64,000 nucleotides of DNA from CBDDDW01 sp965226805. Lineage in GTDB: Bacteria; Chloroflexota; Dehalococcoidia; Lucifugimonadales; JAGWBF01. The notes under the pieces were generated by a model, which saw only the letters and a list, made by a program, of their open reading frames with translations, was not told the origin of the DNA and searched no databases. The translations under genes were made by a program, and so were the position numbers. The stretch's first letter is position 1, and each line of letters begins with the position of its first letter. Location: positions 248,001 through 312,000 of the forward strand of contig CBDDDW010000028.1 of NCBI GenBank assembly GCA_965226805.1. Direction: 5' to 3'. Of this stretch, positions 8,496 to 17,860 are shown piece after piece.

Positions 8496-9821
8496 ATGCT
8501 GCCACAGAACAAACCCGACCGTATCCGCATCCTCTTTGACGACCATCGCCTGGTGGCCAATGCCGGCCTGCTCCTGCCGGCCACCCTAGCCCGGCACCTG
8601 GGCCTGCGGGAACTCGTCGACCATCACCTTGACCTCGGCGGAGCGCCGGGACGGGCGAACACTGGGGACAAGATGCTGACGCTGGTCGCTTCCGCGCTGG
8701 CAGGCGGCGACTGCATCGACGACGCCGATGCGCTGCGCGCTGGTGGGACGGTCGGTGTTCTAGGCTGCGTGGTCAAGGCGCCATCCACCCTGGGGACCTT
8801 CCTGCGCAGCTTCCGGTGGGGGCATGTCCGTCAACTCGACCGCGTGAGCCGCCAGTTGTTGGCCCGGGCCTGGGCCGCTGGGGCCGGACCCGGCGACTCG
8901 CCCCTGACCATCGACCTGGACTCGACCATCTGCGAGACCTATGGACTGGACAAGGAGGGAGCGCGCCACCACGGCTATACCGGCGCCCGCGGCTATCACC
9001 CGCTGCTGGCCATTGCCGCCGGCACCGGCGAGGTGCTGATGTCCCGGCTGCGCGAGGGCCGGGCCAACACCGCCCGTGGCGCCGCCCACTTCCTGCGTGA
9101 GACGGTGGGGCGGGTGCGCTACGGCGGGGCCAGGGGACAACTCACGGTGCGGGCCGACAGCGGCTTCTACGCCCACACTGTCGTTGCCGCCTGCCGGGAA
9201 ATGGATGTCCGCTTCTCTATCACCATCCGCCAGCGCGCCAGCCTGCGGGACCTGATCGAGGCGATACCAGAGGAGGACTGGACTCCCATTCCCTACTGGA
9301 TGGACGGCGCCGCCGATGTCGCCGAGACGACTTACACCCCGTTCCAGACCAAGCCGGACGCCGCGCCGGTGCGGCTCATTGTCCGGCGGGTGAAGCCGAC
9401 GCCCGGTTCCCAGCTCGCCCTCTTCGCCAGATACAGCTATCACGCCTTCATCACCGACCGCGATGGGGAGACGCTGGAACTGGAGGCCGATCATCGCCGC
9501 CACGCCGAGGTCGAGAACGCCATACGCGACCTCAAGTACGGCGTCGGGCTGAACCACATGCCGTCGGGGCGCTTCGCCGCCAACGGCGCCTGGCTGGCGG
9601 TCCAGGTGATGGCGCATAACCTGGACCGCTGGACAGCCCGCATCGGCCTGGGTCAGCAGATCGTGACCACCAAGACCCTCAGGCGGCGGGTCTTCGCTCT
9701 GGTGGGACGGATCACCCGCTCGGCGCGCCGCCTCACTTTGCATCTCCCCCGGCGCTGGCCTTGGGAAACCCAGTTCAGTCGCGCCTTGGCCCGGCTGCAA
9801 GCCATTCCATTCCCGGCCTGA
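8496..9821 (+). CDS. IS1380-family transposase
   Basis: A 441-residue DDE transposase of normal length for IS1380. The catalytic core is complete by eye: the first Asp in LTIDLDSTICETYGL, the second in LTVRADSGFYAHTV, and the Glu region HAEVENAIRDLKYGVGLNHMP. The ATG is well placed behind AAGGAG (8479-8484). Codon use is very GC-rich compared with neighbouring genes, in keeping with an acquired element. No clear terminal inverted repeats could be found by eye, so the ends of the element are undefined. A small perfect stem-loop (9930-9935 with 9941-9946) follows the gene and may terminate it. The gene looks intact and could be active. Confidence 0.9.
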   Translation: MLPQNKPDRIRILFDDHRLVANAGLLLPATLARHLGLRELVDHHLDLGGAPGRANTGDKMLTLVASALAGGDCIDDADALRAGGTVGVLGCVVKAPSTLGTFLRSFRWGHVRQLDRVSRQLLARAWAAGAGPGDSPLTIDLDSTICETYGLDKEGARHHGYTGARGYHPLLAIAAGTGEVLMSRLREGRANTARGAAHFLRETVGRVRYGGARGQLTVRADSGFYAHTVVAACREMDVRFSITIRQRASLRDLIEAIPEEDWTPIPYWMDGAADVAETTYTPFQTKPDAAPVRLIVRRVKPTPGSQLALFARYSYHAFITDRDGETLELEADHRRHAEVENAIRDLKYGVGLNHMPSGRFAANGAWLAVQVMAHNLDRWTARIGLGQQIVTTKTLRRRVFALVGRITRSARRLTLHLPRRWPWETQFSRALARLQAIPFPA

Positions 9822-10081
9822 CGGCCAGCCTGCAACTGACCCAACGTCCCCGCAATCTCGCGCCACCCCGGTCGCGAGAGTCCCCTGCTGCGTATCCTCT
9901 CGCCATCCCGCGCATCGCAACTCCCGCATAGGGCCTTAGGGGCCCTGTGCGGCGCCTGAAGACCCTCCGCCGGCCTCCCATCTACCCCAAGACCCCAGGC
10001 CATCTCCCCTGTAGCTCCCTCACCCACCCCCTTCCGCTGTCCTCACGCCGTCCATCCGTGTCCTTCGGTGGATTCGGGCTA

Positions 10082-11260
10082 ATGCGCAAGAGGGGAGTCG
10101 ACGGTGACGTGGACTTTCTACGAGAGGCACTGAGAGTGCTGGTCGAGGAGATCATGGAGGCTGATGTGTCATCGAGGACCGGTGCTGGGTATGGAGAACG
10201 CAACCCTGAGCGGGTGACCCAGCGCAACGGGTACCGGTCTCGAGCATGGGACACTCGCGTAGGGACCATGGAGTTGCAGATACCCAAGCTGAGGGAGGGG
10301 AGCTACTTTCCGAGCCTGCTGGAGCCACGGCGTCGCAGCGAGCGAGCTCTGCTGGCGGTGATCCAGCAGGCGTATGTGGAGGGTGTATCGACGAGGCGAG
10401 TGGATGATCTGGTCAAGGCTCTTGGGTGCGAGGGTATCTCAAAGAGCCAAGTGTCGCGTATCTGCCAGGAGCTGGACGGGGTGGTGGAGAGCTTCCTGGG
10501 TCGGCCGCTGGACGGCGGATCATATCCCTACCTGTGGCTGGACGCACTAACCCAGAAGGTCAGAGAGGCCGGTAGGATAGTCAACGTCAGCGTGGTGGTG
10601 GCGACGGCGGTCAATAGCGAGGGCAAGCGTGAGATCGTTGGGATGGACGTGGGTACCAGTGAAGACGGCGCCTTCTGGTTAGCCTTCCTGCGCTCACTGG
10701 TCGCCAGGGGCCTCGGCGGGGTGGAACTGGTGGTATCGGACGCTCATCAGGGACTCAGGGATGCCATCGCAACTGTCTTCGGTGGGGCCAGTTGGCAGCG
10801 GTGCCGCACCCACTTCATGACCAACCTGCTCACTCGGGTCCCCAGGAGCGCTCAGCCCTGGGTGGCCACCATGGTACGCACCATCTACCAGCAGCCGTCC
10901 CCTCAGGAAGTGCATGCCCAACTCGAGCGGGTGATTGCTCAGCTCCAGGACCCGTTCCCACAGGTCGCCTCTCGACTGGACGAGGCTGGACCCGACGTCC
11001 TGGCCTTCTCCAGCTTCCCACTCGCCCACTGGAAGAAGATCTGGTCCAACAACCCCCTGGAGCGTCTCAACAAGGAGATACGGCGCCGCACCGATGTGGT
11101 GGGCATCTTCCCTAACCGCCCAGCTGTCCGTCGCATGGTCGGCGCCGTCCTAGCTGAGCAGCACGACGAGTGGGCCGTCGGCCGTCGATACATGACACAG
11201 GAGGTAACCACCTCCAACGAAGCTCTACCCAGAGCCGAACTCGCAGAGGCAGCGGCCTAG
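10082..11260 (+). CDS. IS256-family (mutator-type) transposase
   Basis: A 392-residue mutator-like transposase, full length for the family when started at ATG 10082. An earlier in-frame start at 9947 would add a low-complexity extension that is not IS256-like. Visible landmarks are TQRNGYRSRAWDTRVGTMEL in the N-terminal part, YPYLWLDALTQKVRE with the first catalytic Asp, VELVVSDAHQGLRDAI with the second, and the C-terminal Glu region WSNNPLERLNKEIRRRTDVV. The likely right end (ctctatgggacgtgac) lies near 11310, but no matching left terminal repeat was found upstream, so the element may be one-ended. It directly abuts the truncated S9 peptidase. Confidence 0.9.
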   Translation: MRKRGVDGDVDFLREALRVLVEEIMEADVSSRTGAGYGERNPERVTQRNGYRSRAWDTRVGTMELQIPKLREGSYFPSLLEPRRRSERALLAVIQQAYVEGVSTRRVDDLVKALGCEGISKSQVSRICQELDGVVESFLGRPLDGGSYPYLWLDALTQKVREAGRIVNVSVVVATAVNSEGKREIVGMDVGTSEDGAFWLAFLRSLVARGLGGVELVVSDAHQGLRDAIATVFGGASWQRCRTHFMTNLLTRVPRSAQPWVATMVRTIYQQPSPQEVHAQLERVIAQLQDPFPQVASRLDEAGPDVLAFSSFPLAHWKKIWSNNPLERLNKEIRRRTDVVGIFPNRPAVRRMVGAVLAEQHDEWAVGRRYMTQEVTTSNEALPRAELAEAAA

Positions 11261-11307
11261 ACAATATCAACCGGATGACGTACTCTTACACCACTCTATG
11301 GGACGTG

Positions 11308-12081
11308 ACCCACGGCGGACCATGGGCCCGGAGCGAATGGGGTTACAATGCCGACCACCAGGTGCTGGCAAACCGGGGCTATGCGGCCCTGAGCATCAAT
11401 TTTCGGGGCTCCACCGGATTCGGGAAGGCGTTTACCAATGCCGGCGACCTGGAGTGGGGCGGCAAGATGCACGATGACCTGATCGATGCCGTCAGATGGG
11501 CCATCGACCAGAGGATCGCTGACCCGGAGCGCATCGCCATCTCGGGGGGCAGCTATGGCGGGTACGCCACCCTGGTGGGCCTGACCTTCACCCCGGAAAT
11601 ATTCGCCTGCGGCGTGGATATCGTAGGGCCGTCGAATCTGATGACGCTGCTAGAGTCAGTCCCTCCTTACTGGAAACCCATGAAGGCGATTTTTACAAGC
11701 CGAGTAGGAGACGACGGCACGGAAGCGGGAAGGACGCTGCTGAAGGAACGCTCTCCTCTGACTTTTGTGGACCGGATCAGCAAACCGCTCCTAATAGGCC
11801 AGGGCGCCAACGACCCCCGAGTCAAGCAGCAAGAATCGGACCAGATCGTGCGCGCTATGCAGGAAAAAGGCATTCCGGTGACCTACGTCCTCTACGGGGA
11901 CGAAGGCCACGGTTTCGCCCGACCGGAGAACAACCTCTCCTTCGTTGCCGTAACCGAGGCCTTCCTGGCCCAGCACCTCGGAGGGCGGTTCGAGCCCGTG
12001 GGAAACGACTTCGAAGGCTCCTCTATCACCGTCCCCACCGGCTCAGAGCACGTTCCCGGGCTAGAAGAGGCACTGGATTAG
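11308..12081 (+). pseudogene. S9 prolyl oligopeptidase family protein, C-terminal catalytic domain only
   Basis: About 257 residues of an alpha/beta-hydrolase peptidase remain. All three catalytic elements are present: nucleophile Ser in SGGSYGGYATL, Asp in GQGANDPRV, and His in GDEGHGF. The sequence starts abruptly at HGGPWARSEWGYN, which in this family follows an N-terminal beta-propeller of 300 or more residues. That part is absent; the IS256 right end sits exactly there. An open frame continues upstream into the IS (to 11170), but those residues are unrelated. Intact relatives cleave short peptides or acyl-aminoacyl bonds in the cytoplasm. Without the propeller and native promoter, function is unlikely. 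Confidence 0.85.
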
Positions 12082-12157
12082 GGCGACTCGCCTTGCGGCA
12101 GACCGCGTCGCTCTCTTGGTGTAATTTCCAACTTGGTATTGGATGTCACACGAAAAG

Positions 12158-12240
12158 CCGCTCACCCTGAGCATGTCGAAGGGCGCCGGTAACGCGGCGT
12201 CCACCCGCCCATGGTTCGACAAGCTCACCACGAGCGGGTG
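12158..12240. repeat. Palindromic dispersed repeat (family 1)
   Basis: CCGCTCACCCTGAGCATGTC and, 50 bp on, GGTTCGACAAGCTCACCACG form the two arms of an imperfect inverted repeat. Other copies are at 17701-17805, 33417-33480 and 40008-40075. Confidence 0.7.
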
Positions 12241-12295
12241 CTAACTATGACTTGCACACCAGGTAGAAGTGGTTCCGGTTAACTGATTCGATCTG

Positions 12296-12760
12296 ATGAT
12301 TTTGTACTTGGTTCAGCACGCCGAGGCGAAGCGGGAGGCAGATGACCCGGAGCGTCCCCTCACGCAAAAGGGATGGGCCGACATCCGGAGGATGGCGGAC
12401 TACGCCGGAGCTCACCTAGCCATGGAAGTGGACCGGGTCCTCCACAGCGGCAAGACCCGGGCTCGTGAGACGGCTGAAGCGCTAGCGGAGGCCCTGCGTC
12501 CCGTCCCGAGGGTCCACGCGGCCGAAGACCTCGATCCCCTATCGGACCCTCAGGTGTGGGAGCGGTACTTGGCTGAGAGCCAGGAAGGCCTGATGATGGT
12601 CGGGCACCTCCCCCATCTCGCCAAACTGGCCGCTCTCCTGTTGTGCGGTGAGGAGGGTACGCCGGTGATCGCTTTCCAAAATGGAGGCATCCTGTGCCTG
12701 GAGCGGGGAGACGGGGGCGCCTGGTCGGTCCGATGGATGGTGGTCCCTAGCATCGTCTAG
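12296..12760 (+). CDS. Histidine phosphatase family protein, SixA-like
   Basis: A 154-residue cytoplasmic phosphatase with the short SixA layout. The catalytic His lies in VQHAEAKRE near the N terminus (QHAE in place of the more usual RHG), followed by PLTQKGWADIRRMA, LHSGKTRARETAEAL with the Arg of the phosphate pocket, and the second His in MMVGHLPHLAKL. In enterobacteria SixA removes phosphate from phosphohistidine in signalling proteins; whether that holds here is unknown, since no phosphorelay gene is nearby. It is a single gene with its own upstream region, which carries a palindromic repeat. The gene ends 14 bp before the converging CocE-like gene. Confidence 0.85.
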   Translation: MILYLVQHAEAKREADDPERPLTQKGWADIRRMADYAGAHLAMEVDRVLHSGKTRARETAEALAEALRPVPRVHAAEDLDPLSDPQVWERYLAESQEGLMMVGHLPHLAKLAALLLCGEEGTPVIAFQNGGILCLERGDGGAWSVRWMVVPSIV

Positions 12761-12774
12761 GAATTGGATGCAGC

Positions 12775-14484
12775 CTATTGGCGCGGGACCACCGGCAGGA
12801 TGAGATGGGACGGGTACTGACGGCTGTGGTGCACCTCCTGGTGCGCGATTATCGTCTCAGGGTCGATCCCGAAGTCATGCCCTGTGTTGGGATTGCGGTC
12901 GAAGTGGGGGAAGTTGCTGCTCGAGACCTCCAGCCTTATCCTGTGGCCCACCATGAACAGGTTGCTGGACACCCAGAGGTCTACCATGAACTCCTCGACC
13001 TTTCCGGAGGTGAGCAGCCTAGCCTCCTCCCGCGACTCGCGGTAGCGCGCCCGGACGATGCCGTCGCAAACGTTCAAGGCGTATCCGCTGGGATGGACGT
13101 CCACCAGCTTGGCAGTGAAATCCGTGTCAGGCGCGTTGGAAGCGGCATACAGCTTGAGGGTCACAGGACCCGTGACGTCCAGGTCTTCAGATAGAGGTGG
13201 GGTGGTATATACAAGGACGTCCGGCCTTCCTTCAATTGGCCGCTGGTCGAAGCCGCCGGATAGATGCGGTCCATAGGTGTGTACGCCCACAGATAGCTGA
13301 ACTCCGTAGCCATTGCCCCCCAACGAGGCGACGGGGTCCAGGGGGTCGTAGGCGTAGCAGTCGGGAGGCTCATCGGAAGGCTCCTCCTGAGAAAGCACGC
13401 CATCACCTCGGAAGGTGTTGGCGCTGCCCCGACTGTGCAGGTAGTACCGTGTGTACTCGACCCCGGCCGGCGGCCACGCGCTCTCCTCCCGCCACCGGTT
13501 TTCGCCCATAACGAACAATCTCACGGGCGGCTGCGTATCCACGCCGTTGTCGAGGCCCTTGAGCCATCGGTCGAACCATCGCAGCTCCAAGACACGGGCG
13601 TCTTCCAGGGAGGCGTAGCCGAAGTCGGCTTCGCCCGCGTTGGTGCTCAGGCTACCGCCGTGGTACCAGGGGCCCAGCACCATCTTCTGGTTCCGCCGCG
13701 CCGCCTCGGAACCCCCGTCGCTCCGCATCCCGGCGTATCCATGGGTTGTGCCAGCGGAGAAGTAGTCGTACCAGCCGTTGAGCTGGAGCACCGGCACCAT
13801 TACACTCGAGAACTGCTCCTTGATTGACATCCCTTTCCAGTAAGAGTCATAGGAAGGGTGACTGAGGCACTCACCCGCATGAGGGCTCTCTATTCCCGCG
13901 AGCTCGGAGATCTGCTGCAAGGGAAGAGCCCTGTACAGCTCCTGGAAATTGTAGATTCCCGGGTTCTGCTCGGTGCGCCCGGTTATTCGGAGCTGCCAGT
14001 GGAGAAAAAAGGAGAGGTGGAACGCCCCGCCTGGAAAGTAGAGGTCGTCGTAAAGGTCGTCTCCAATTATGCGGGGAGCGATGCACTTAAGATAGCTGCT
14101 CCCCTGGGTAGCGGCCAGCCACTGGGAGTACCCCAGGTAGGAGCCACCCTGCATACCCACATTTCCGTCGCACCATGGTTGCCGCCCGATCCACTCGATG
14201 GTGTCGTGGCCGTCATTGGCCTCATTGACCCAGGGGATGAAAGTCCCATCGGAATCATAGCGGCCCCGGACATCTCCCGCTACGAAAACATAGCCACGCT
14301 GGACGAAATAGTAGGCCGTCTCCGACAGCTTCGAGTTGTCGTAGGGTGTCCGGCACAGAATCACCGGGAACGGGCCCGGCTGGTCGCGCGGCAGGTAGAT
14401 ATCGGCGGAGAGTCTTACGTTGTCTCGCATTGGAACGCCAACATTGGTACGGACTTGAACGCCGGCGGCGTGGAAAACGCTCAC
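12775..14484 (-). CDS. CocE/NonD family hydrolase (X-Pro dipeptidyl-peptidase S15 type)
   Basis: A 569-residue serine hydrolase of ordinary family length. Residues 1-350 form the alpha/beta-hydrolase domain with nucleophile Ser in GMQGGSYLGYSQW, an Asp-containing GWYDYFSAGTTHGY loop and the late LGPWYHGG containing a likely catalytic His. The C-terminal third is the jelly-roll lid (VDLWVSSNLFMVGHRIRLEV). Relatives hydrolyse esters, acyl-amino acids or X-Pro peptides. It lacks a clear signal peptide, so it is probably cytoplasmic. Its promoter region is shared with the divergent VOC gene at 14707. The specific substrate cannot be assigned. Confidence 0.9.
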   Translation of the reverse strand: MSVFHAAGVQVRTNVGVPMRDNVRLSADIYLPRDQPGPFPVILCRTPYDNSKLSETAYYFVQRGYVFVAGDVRGRYDSDGTFIPWVNEANDGHDTIEWIGRQPWCDGNVGMQGGSYLGYSQWLAATQGSSYLKCIAPRIIGDDLYDDLYFPGGAFHLSFFLHWQLRITGRTEQNPGIYNFQELYRALPLQQISELAGIESPHAGECLSHPSYDSYWKGMSIKEQFSSVMVPVLQLNGWYDYFSAGTTHGYAGMRSDGGSEAARRNQKMVLGPWYHGGSLSTNAGEADFGYASLEDARVLELRWFDRWLKGLDNGVDTQPPVRLFVMGENRWREESAWPPAGVEYTRYYLHSRGSANTFRGDGVLSQEEPSDEPPDCYAYDPLDPVASLGGNGYGVQLSVGVHTYGPHLSGGFDQRPIEGRPDVLVYTTPPLSEDLDVTGPVTLKLYAASNAPDTDFTAKLVDVHPSGYALNVCDGIVRARYRESREEARLLTSGKVEEFMVDLWVSSNLFMVGHRIRLEVSSSNFPHFDRNPNTGHDFGIDPETIIAHQEVHHSRQYPSHLILPVVPRQ

Positions 14485-14623
14485 CTCTGCCCTCCTGCAA
14501 TCGACCTCTTGTTTCTTGAGCCTTCCGGGTCTCGGTTAGGTCACCGTCCGCATATCGGCGGCAGGGTCATGTTACACGCAGCCGGACATCTCCGGCAAGC
14601 GCGGCCCACGTGGAGGAATCACG

Positions 14624-14652
14624 TTGACACCCCCAGGTCGGGCGTATATCAT
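14624..14652 (+). promoter_or_regulatory. Promoter of the VOC-amidohydrolase pair
   Basis: TTGACA (14624-14629) and TATCAT (14647-14652) are separated by 17 bases, 55 bp before the VOC start codon. Confidence 0.7.
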
Positions 14653-14706
14653 CCCTTGGTCGGAGTTGGGGCAGGCGCCGGTTAGCCCCTTCAGGAGGCG
14701 GTCAGA

Positions 14707-15084
14707 ATGCTGAAATTTGACGTTATTCACCTCAAGAGCCGGGACGTCCAGGCGGCAGCCGCCTGGTACAGGGACTTCCTGGGCGCCGAGGTCATCGAGA
14801 GCTTTGAGAACACCCGTGGCAAGACGGTGCGGACCAGGCTGCAGGGTACTGCCATCAACATAACCCAGCAGCCGGATGCCGACTCCCTGCCCGGAGTGCC
14901 CCTGGAGGAACACATCGGCATCGAGCACATCGGGTTTCGAGTGGACGACCTGGACAAGACACTGGCCGACATGCGGTCCAGAGGAGCTGAGGTCATCGGA
15001 CCGGTGTACACGGGCGACAGGAACAACCGCTGGTTCTTCCTCCGCGCCCCGGACGGCGTCCGCATAGAGATCGTACAGGACTAG
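14707..15084 (+). CDS. VOC (glyoxalase/dioxygenase superfamily) protein
   Basis: A 125-residue single vicinal-oxygen-chelate protein. The paired beta-alpha-beta-beta-beta units are visible: FDVIHLKSRDVQAAAAWYRD at the start and IEHIGFRVDDLDKTLADM in the second half, ending FFLRAPDGVRIEIVQ with the last metal-binding Glu. The first unit supplies the His of VIHLKS and the second the His of IEHIGF. Such proteins are metal-dependent isomerases, lyases or dioxygenases acting as dimers. The start follows a good ribosome site (AGGAGG). It lies 32 bp ahead of an amidohydrolase on the same strand, so the two probably form an operon working on one substrate. Confidence 0.85.
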   Translation: MLKFDVIHLKSRDVQAAAAWYRDFLGAEVIESFENTRGKTVRTRLQGTAINITQQPDADSLPGVPLEEHIGIEHIGFRVDDLDKTLADMRSRGAEVIGPVYTGDRNNRWFFLRAPDGVRIEIVQD

Positions 15085-15116
15085 AGCAGCCTCACCAGGA
15101 ACAGGAGTGACTTCCA

Positions 15117-16058
15117 GTGGTCTTCGACTGCCACGCCCATAGCTGGCGTTTTCCAGAACACTTCCGTCCGGAGATTACCTTCGAGGGCCACGTGCCCTAT
15201 GAACAGGGCCGCGAGTTGGAGGCGCTGAAGGCCGCCTGGGACCAGCCCCCTGAGAAATACCTGGAAGGGGCAAGCGGGGCTGTGGACCGGGCGCTGCTGC
15301 TGGGCGTCCGCTTTGGCGCGACGGTGGGGCTAGACGTACCCAATGACTACCTGGCCCAGACCGCCCGGTCCCATCCAGACCGGCTGTCCTGGGGCTGTTG
15401 TGTCATGCCCACGGAGCCGGGCGCCGCTGCCGAAGTGGAGAGGTGCGTAAGAGACCTGGGGGCTGTAGCCGTGGGAGAGCTGGGACCAAGCTACGCCCAC
15501 TACCGCGCCGACGACCCGCGGTGCTTTCCGGTGTACGAGGTCGCCAGAGACCTGGAGGTTCCCATCTTCATCCACGCCGGGCCCACCAGGCGCCGCACCA
15601 GCCGCCTGGCCAACGCCGACCTAGCTGCGGTTGACGACGTGGCCATCCAGTTCCCCACCCTGAAGATCGTAATCTGCCACCTAGGGTACTACCGCTATGA
15701 GGAGACCTGCTATCTGGTGGCCAAGCACCCCAACGTGTACGCCGACATCTCCTGGATGTGCGGCATAGCCGGCTTGGAGAAACCCACGGTGGGGGTGGTC
15801 ACCTCGCCCCAGGTGGAATACCCCGTCTTCCACCTCCTGTACCCCCTGCTCTACCACTTCAGCCAGACCTTCGGTGAGCCGGACAAGCTTCTGTTTGGGT
15901 CGGACTACCCAGCCACCACCTCGGCTGGCTCGGCGTCCACCGTGCGGGACCTGAACCGCCTCATGGACCAGTACAGACTGCCCCGTATCCCCCAGGCGGC
16001 ACTGGACAGGATCCTCGATGAGAACTGGAAGAAGGTGCTGCCGAGGCTTGCTCCCTAG
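15117..16058 (+). CDS. Amidohydrolase family protein
   Basis: A 313-residue TIM-barrel metal hydrolase. It has the classical N-terminal metal site FDCHAHSW (His-6 and His-8), an IFIHAGPT strand, VICHLGYYRYEE with a further His ligand, and the C-terminal LLFGSDYPATTS Asp motif. It starts at GTG with AGGAG about ten bases upstream. It probably forms a two-gene operon with the preceding VOC protein. Family members include ring-opening hydrolases and decarboxylases of aromatic breakdown; a joint role in catabolism of a cyclic compound is an inference from the pairing. It is less like the 7-1140 and 27402-28520 proteins than those are like each other. Confidence 0.85.
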   Translation: MVFDCHAHSWRFPEHFRPEITFEGHVPYEQGRELEALKAAWDQPPEKYLEGASGAVDRALLLGVRFGATVGLDVPNDYLAQTARSHPDRLSWGCCVMPTEPGAAAEVERCVRDLGAVAVGELGPSYAHYRADDPRCFPVYEVARDLEVPIFIHAGPTRRRTSRLANADLAAVDDVAIQFPTLKIVICHLGYYRYEETCYLVAKHPNVYADISWMCGIAGLEKPTVGVVTSPQVEYPVFHLLYPLLYHFSQTFGEPDKLLFGSDYPATTSAGSASTVRDLNRLMDQYRLPRIPQAALDRILDENWKKVLPRLAP

Positions 16059-16249
16059 GTCGGGCGTCGGCACGCTCCTCGTACCCGTGGAGATCCTCTA
16101 CCGTAAACCTGGAGGAACCCCTGTTATTCAACCAGACCGTGTCCGACTTCCTGACAGCCGTCGAGGCCGGTCGCTGGGTAGAGAGGGACCGGGGCAGCGG
16201 TGTCGCTTTTCTTGCGGACGCCGGCGCCAATCGCTGATGGCTCAGACAG

Positions 16250-16582
16250 TCAGCGGACCACGAACGAGCGCAGATTGAGGCTCGCTGAGTCCCACTCGGT
16301 GTCCACCTGAGCCACATAGGCCCCCCGAGGTCCTTCCTGCAGATAGGCCAGCAACCGTTCCAGCGCCGATCTACGGCCCTGGGCCAGGACCTCCACGGTC
16401 GTCCCATTGGGGAGATTGCGGACCCACCCCACCAGTCCCAACCTCAGGGCGTGGCGGTGGGTGTAGTCGCGGAAATTTACTCCCTGCACCATTCCCCGGA
16501 CGATCGCCCGGAGCTGGGCCTCTTCCTCTTCATCCGGTGATGGGCTCTCGCCCCCGACGATTGCCCCACCCGAGTCGGTCAT
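16250..16582 (-). CDS. acyP: Acylphosphatase
   Basis: A 110-residue protein whose last 90 residues are a typical acylphosphatase. The catalytic Arg is in RGMVQGVNFRDYTHRHA and the catalytic Asn in VGWVRNLPNGTTVEVLAQG. The enzyme hydrolyses carboxyl-phosphate bonds of small acyl phosphates in the cytoplasm. About 20 extra acidic, low-complexity residues precede the domain; a later start is possible, but no better ATG/GTG with a ribosome site is evident. The gene is monocistronic, between two plus-strand or unrelated neighbours. The 16583-16792 gap upstream shows nothing recognisable. Confidence 0.9.
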   Translation of the reverse strand: MTDSGGAIVGGESPSPDEEEEAQLRAIVRGMVQGVNFRDYTHRHALRLGLVGWVRNLPNGTTVEVLAQGRRSALERLLAYLQEGPRGAYVAQVDTEWDSASLNLRSFVVR

Positions 16583-16792
16583 TGCCCTCCTGTACCTTTG
16601 GATCAGTCTGTCGGCAGCCCTATTCTATCAGTTTGGAGTTGCAGCGCCGCTCTGCGCGCTGTTAATCTCCGCGCATCGGCCGAGACGCGGTAAACGTACG
16701 GGATAAACCACTCGCAGGGAGTCGCTCGACGGCACGAACGTGCTCATCAAGATCACGCCGGGGAAAGCCACCAGCTGGCGGATCTAGGTGAT

Positions 16793-17566
16793 CTAACTGA
16801 AGTCTTGGAGCGGTGCCACGCTAAAGATCACGTGGAAAGGCTTGCAATAGATCACGACACTTCCTTGGGAAGCTACGTCCACGTCATCGGGAATCTCATA
16901 GTTCTGATTCCCCTTGTTGCCCTTCAGCTTTCCCAGGTCAACGTGCCCAGGGATGTTGACGTCATTCCGGCTATCGGGGCTCTCGTGGGGTGTGAGGAAG
17001 ACGTGCAGGTCCGGACCGTTAGTGACGTTGAGGTCTTCCAACCTGAGCAAGTTGGAACCGTCTGGTCCACGGAAGATAATGGCTCTGCCACTCCCCTTGT
17101 GGAAATCATCGGCGTCGCGGAAGCTGCCCGACTTGACCGTCACCGCCGAGGACGTATCCGTGCCGATAGTGGCGCCGGTAGTCTTCGCTACCAACATCGA
17201 GGCCGGCATGGACTCGTTCATCGTCAGATTGACCTTCGCGATCCCGGCCATCGTCTGCTCAACCCCGGTACGGGTCATGTTCGAGGGAACGGTTGCGTTG
17301 AACGCAAAAGGGAACTCCTCATTGACGGTCTTGCTGGTGAAAAGTGGGGAACCCAGCCACCATCCGGCAACGATGAACGCGGCCAATACCGGCGTGCCGA
17401 CGATCGCCACGTGTAACCGGTGTTGCCAGACAACCAGGTGCCAGCCCTTCCGGTACGCGTACGCGACCACACCGGCGAGCACAAGAAGAGCGATGATTGT
17501 GAGTGGCCAACGATATGGGTACAGGTCCGCGAAGAAGCGCTCAAGGTCACCGACGAAAGCGGCCAC
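16793..17566 (-). CDS. Membrane-anchored DM13 domain protein
   Basis: A 257-residue protein with two N-terminal membrane helices (about residues 17-38 and 52-74) and a C-terminal DM13 domain (about 140-257). The domain shows SGSFRDADDFHKGSGRAIIF-like strands, LEDLNVTNGPDLHVFLTP, and the conserved Cys in SVVIYCKPFHVIFSVAPL. DM13 domains are proposed to act in redox reactions through this Cys and are usually outside the cytoplasmic membrane. The gene stands alone, and its upstream region at 17600-17660 is strikingly AT-rich compared with the rest of the window, consistent with a promoter there. Confidence 0.8.
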   Translation of the reverse strand: MAAFVGDLERFFADLYPYRWPLTIIALLVLAGVVAYAYRKGWHLVVWQHRLHVAIVGTPVLAAFIVAGWWLGSPLFTSKTVNEEFPFAFNATVPSNMTRTGVEQTMAGIAKVNLTMNESMPASMLVAKTTGATIGTDTSSAVTVKSGSFRDADDFHKGSGRAIIFRGPDGSNLLRLEDLNVTNGPDLHVFLTPHESPDSRNDVNIPGHVDLGKLKGNKGNQNYEIPDDVDVASQGSVVIYCKPFHVIFSVAPLQDFS

Positions 17567-17700
17567 GGGATGCTCCTTTCTTCAGTACGACGGAACTGAT
17601 TGCACGACGTGTATCCTGCCTTATATATATTGAAGTATTGTATAATTTAAATAATGGATGTATGGAAAGTAAAGGGATAACGCTCAATTGGATAGCCAAC

Positions 17701-17805
17701 CATCCTTTGACAGGCTCAGGTCGATCCTTCAATGAACTCAGGATGAGCGGTAGGGGGTAGGGGCGTCTCCGCTCGTGGTGAGCTTATCGAACGGCCTTCG
17801 ATCTC
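17701..17805. repeat. Palindromic dispersed repeat (family 1)
   Basis: Arms GAACTCAGGATGAGCGG and CCGCTCGTGGTGAGCTTATC are inverted relative to each other. It is related to copies at 12158, 33417 and 40008 and sits just upstream of the lipoprotein gene. Confidence 0.7.
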
Positions 17806-17860
17806 GCGACACACCTTCCTGCCCCGAAGGCATAGTAACTCTGCTGTAAGGAGACGGCTC

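Noticed and set aside
8760..9929. Long antisense open frame opposite the IS1380 transposase
   Set aside because: It mirrors a very GC-rich coding gene with complete DDE motifs; its translation is low complexity and has no recognisable domain.
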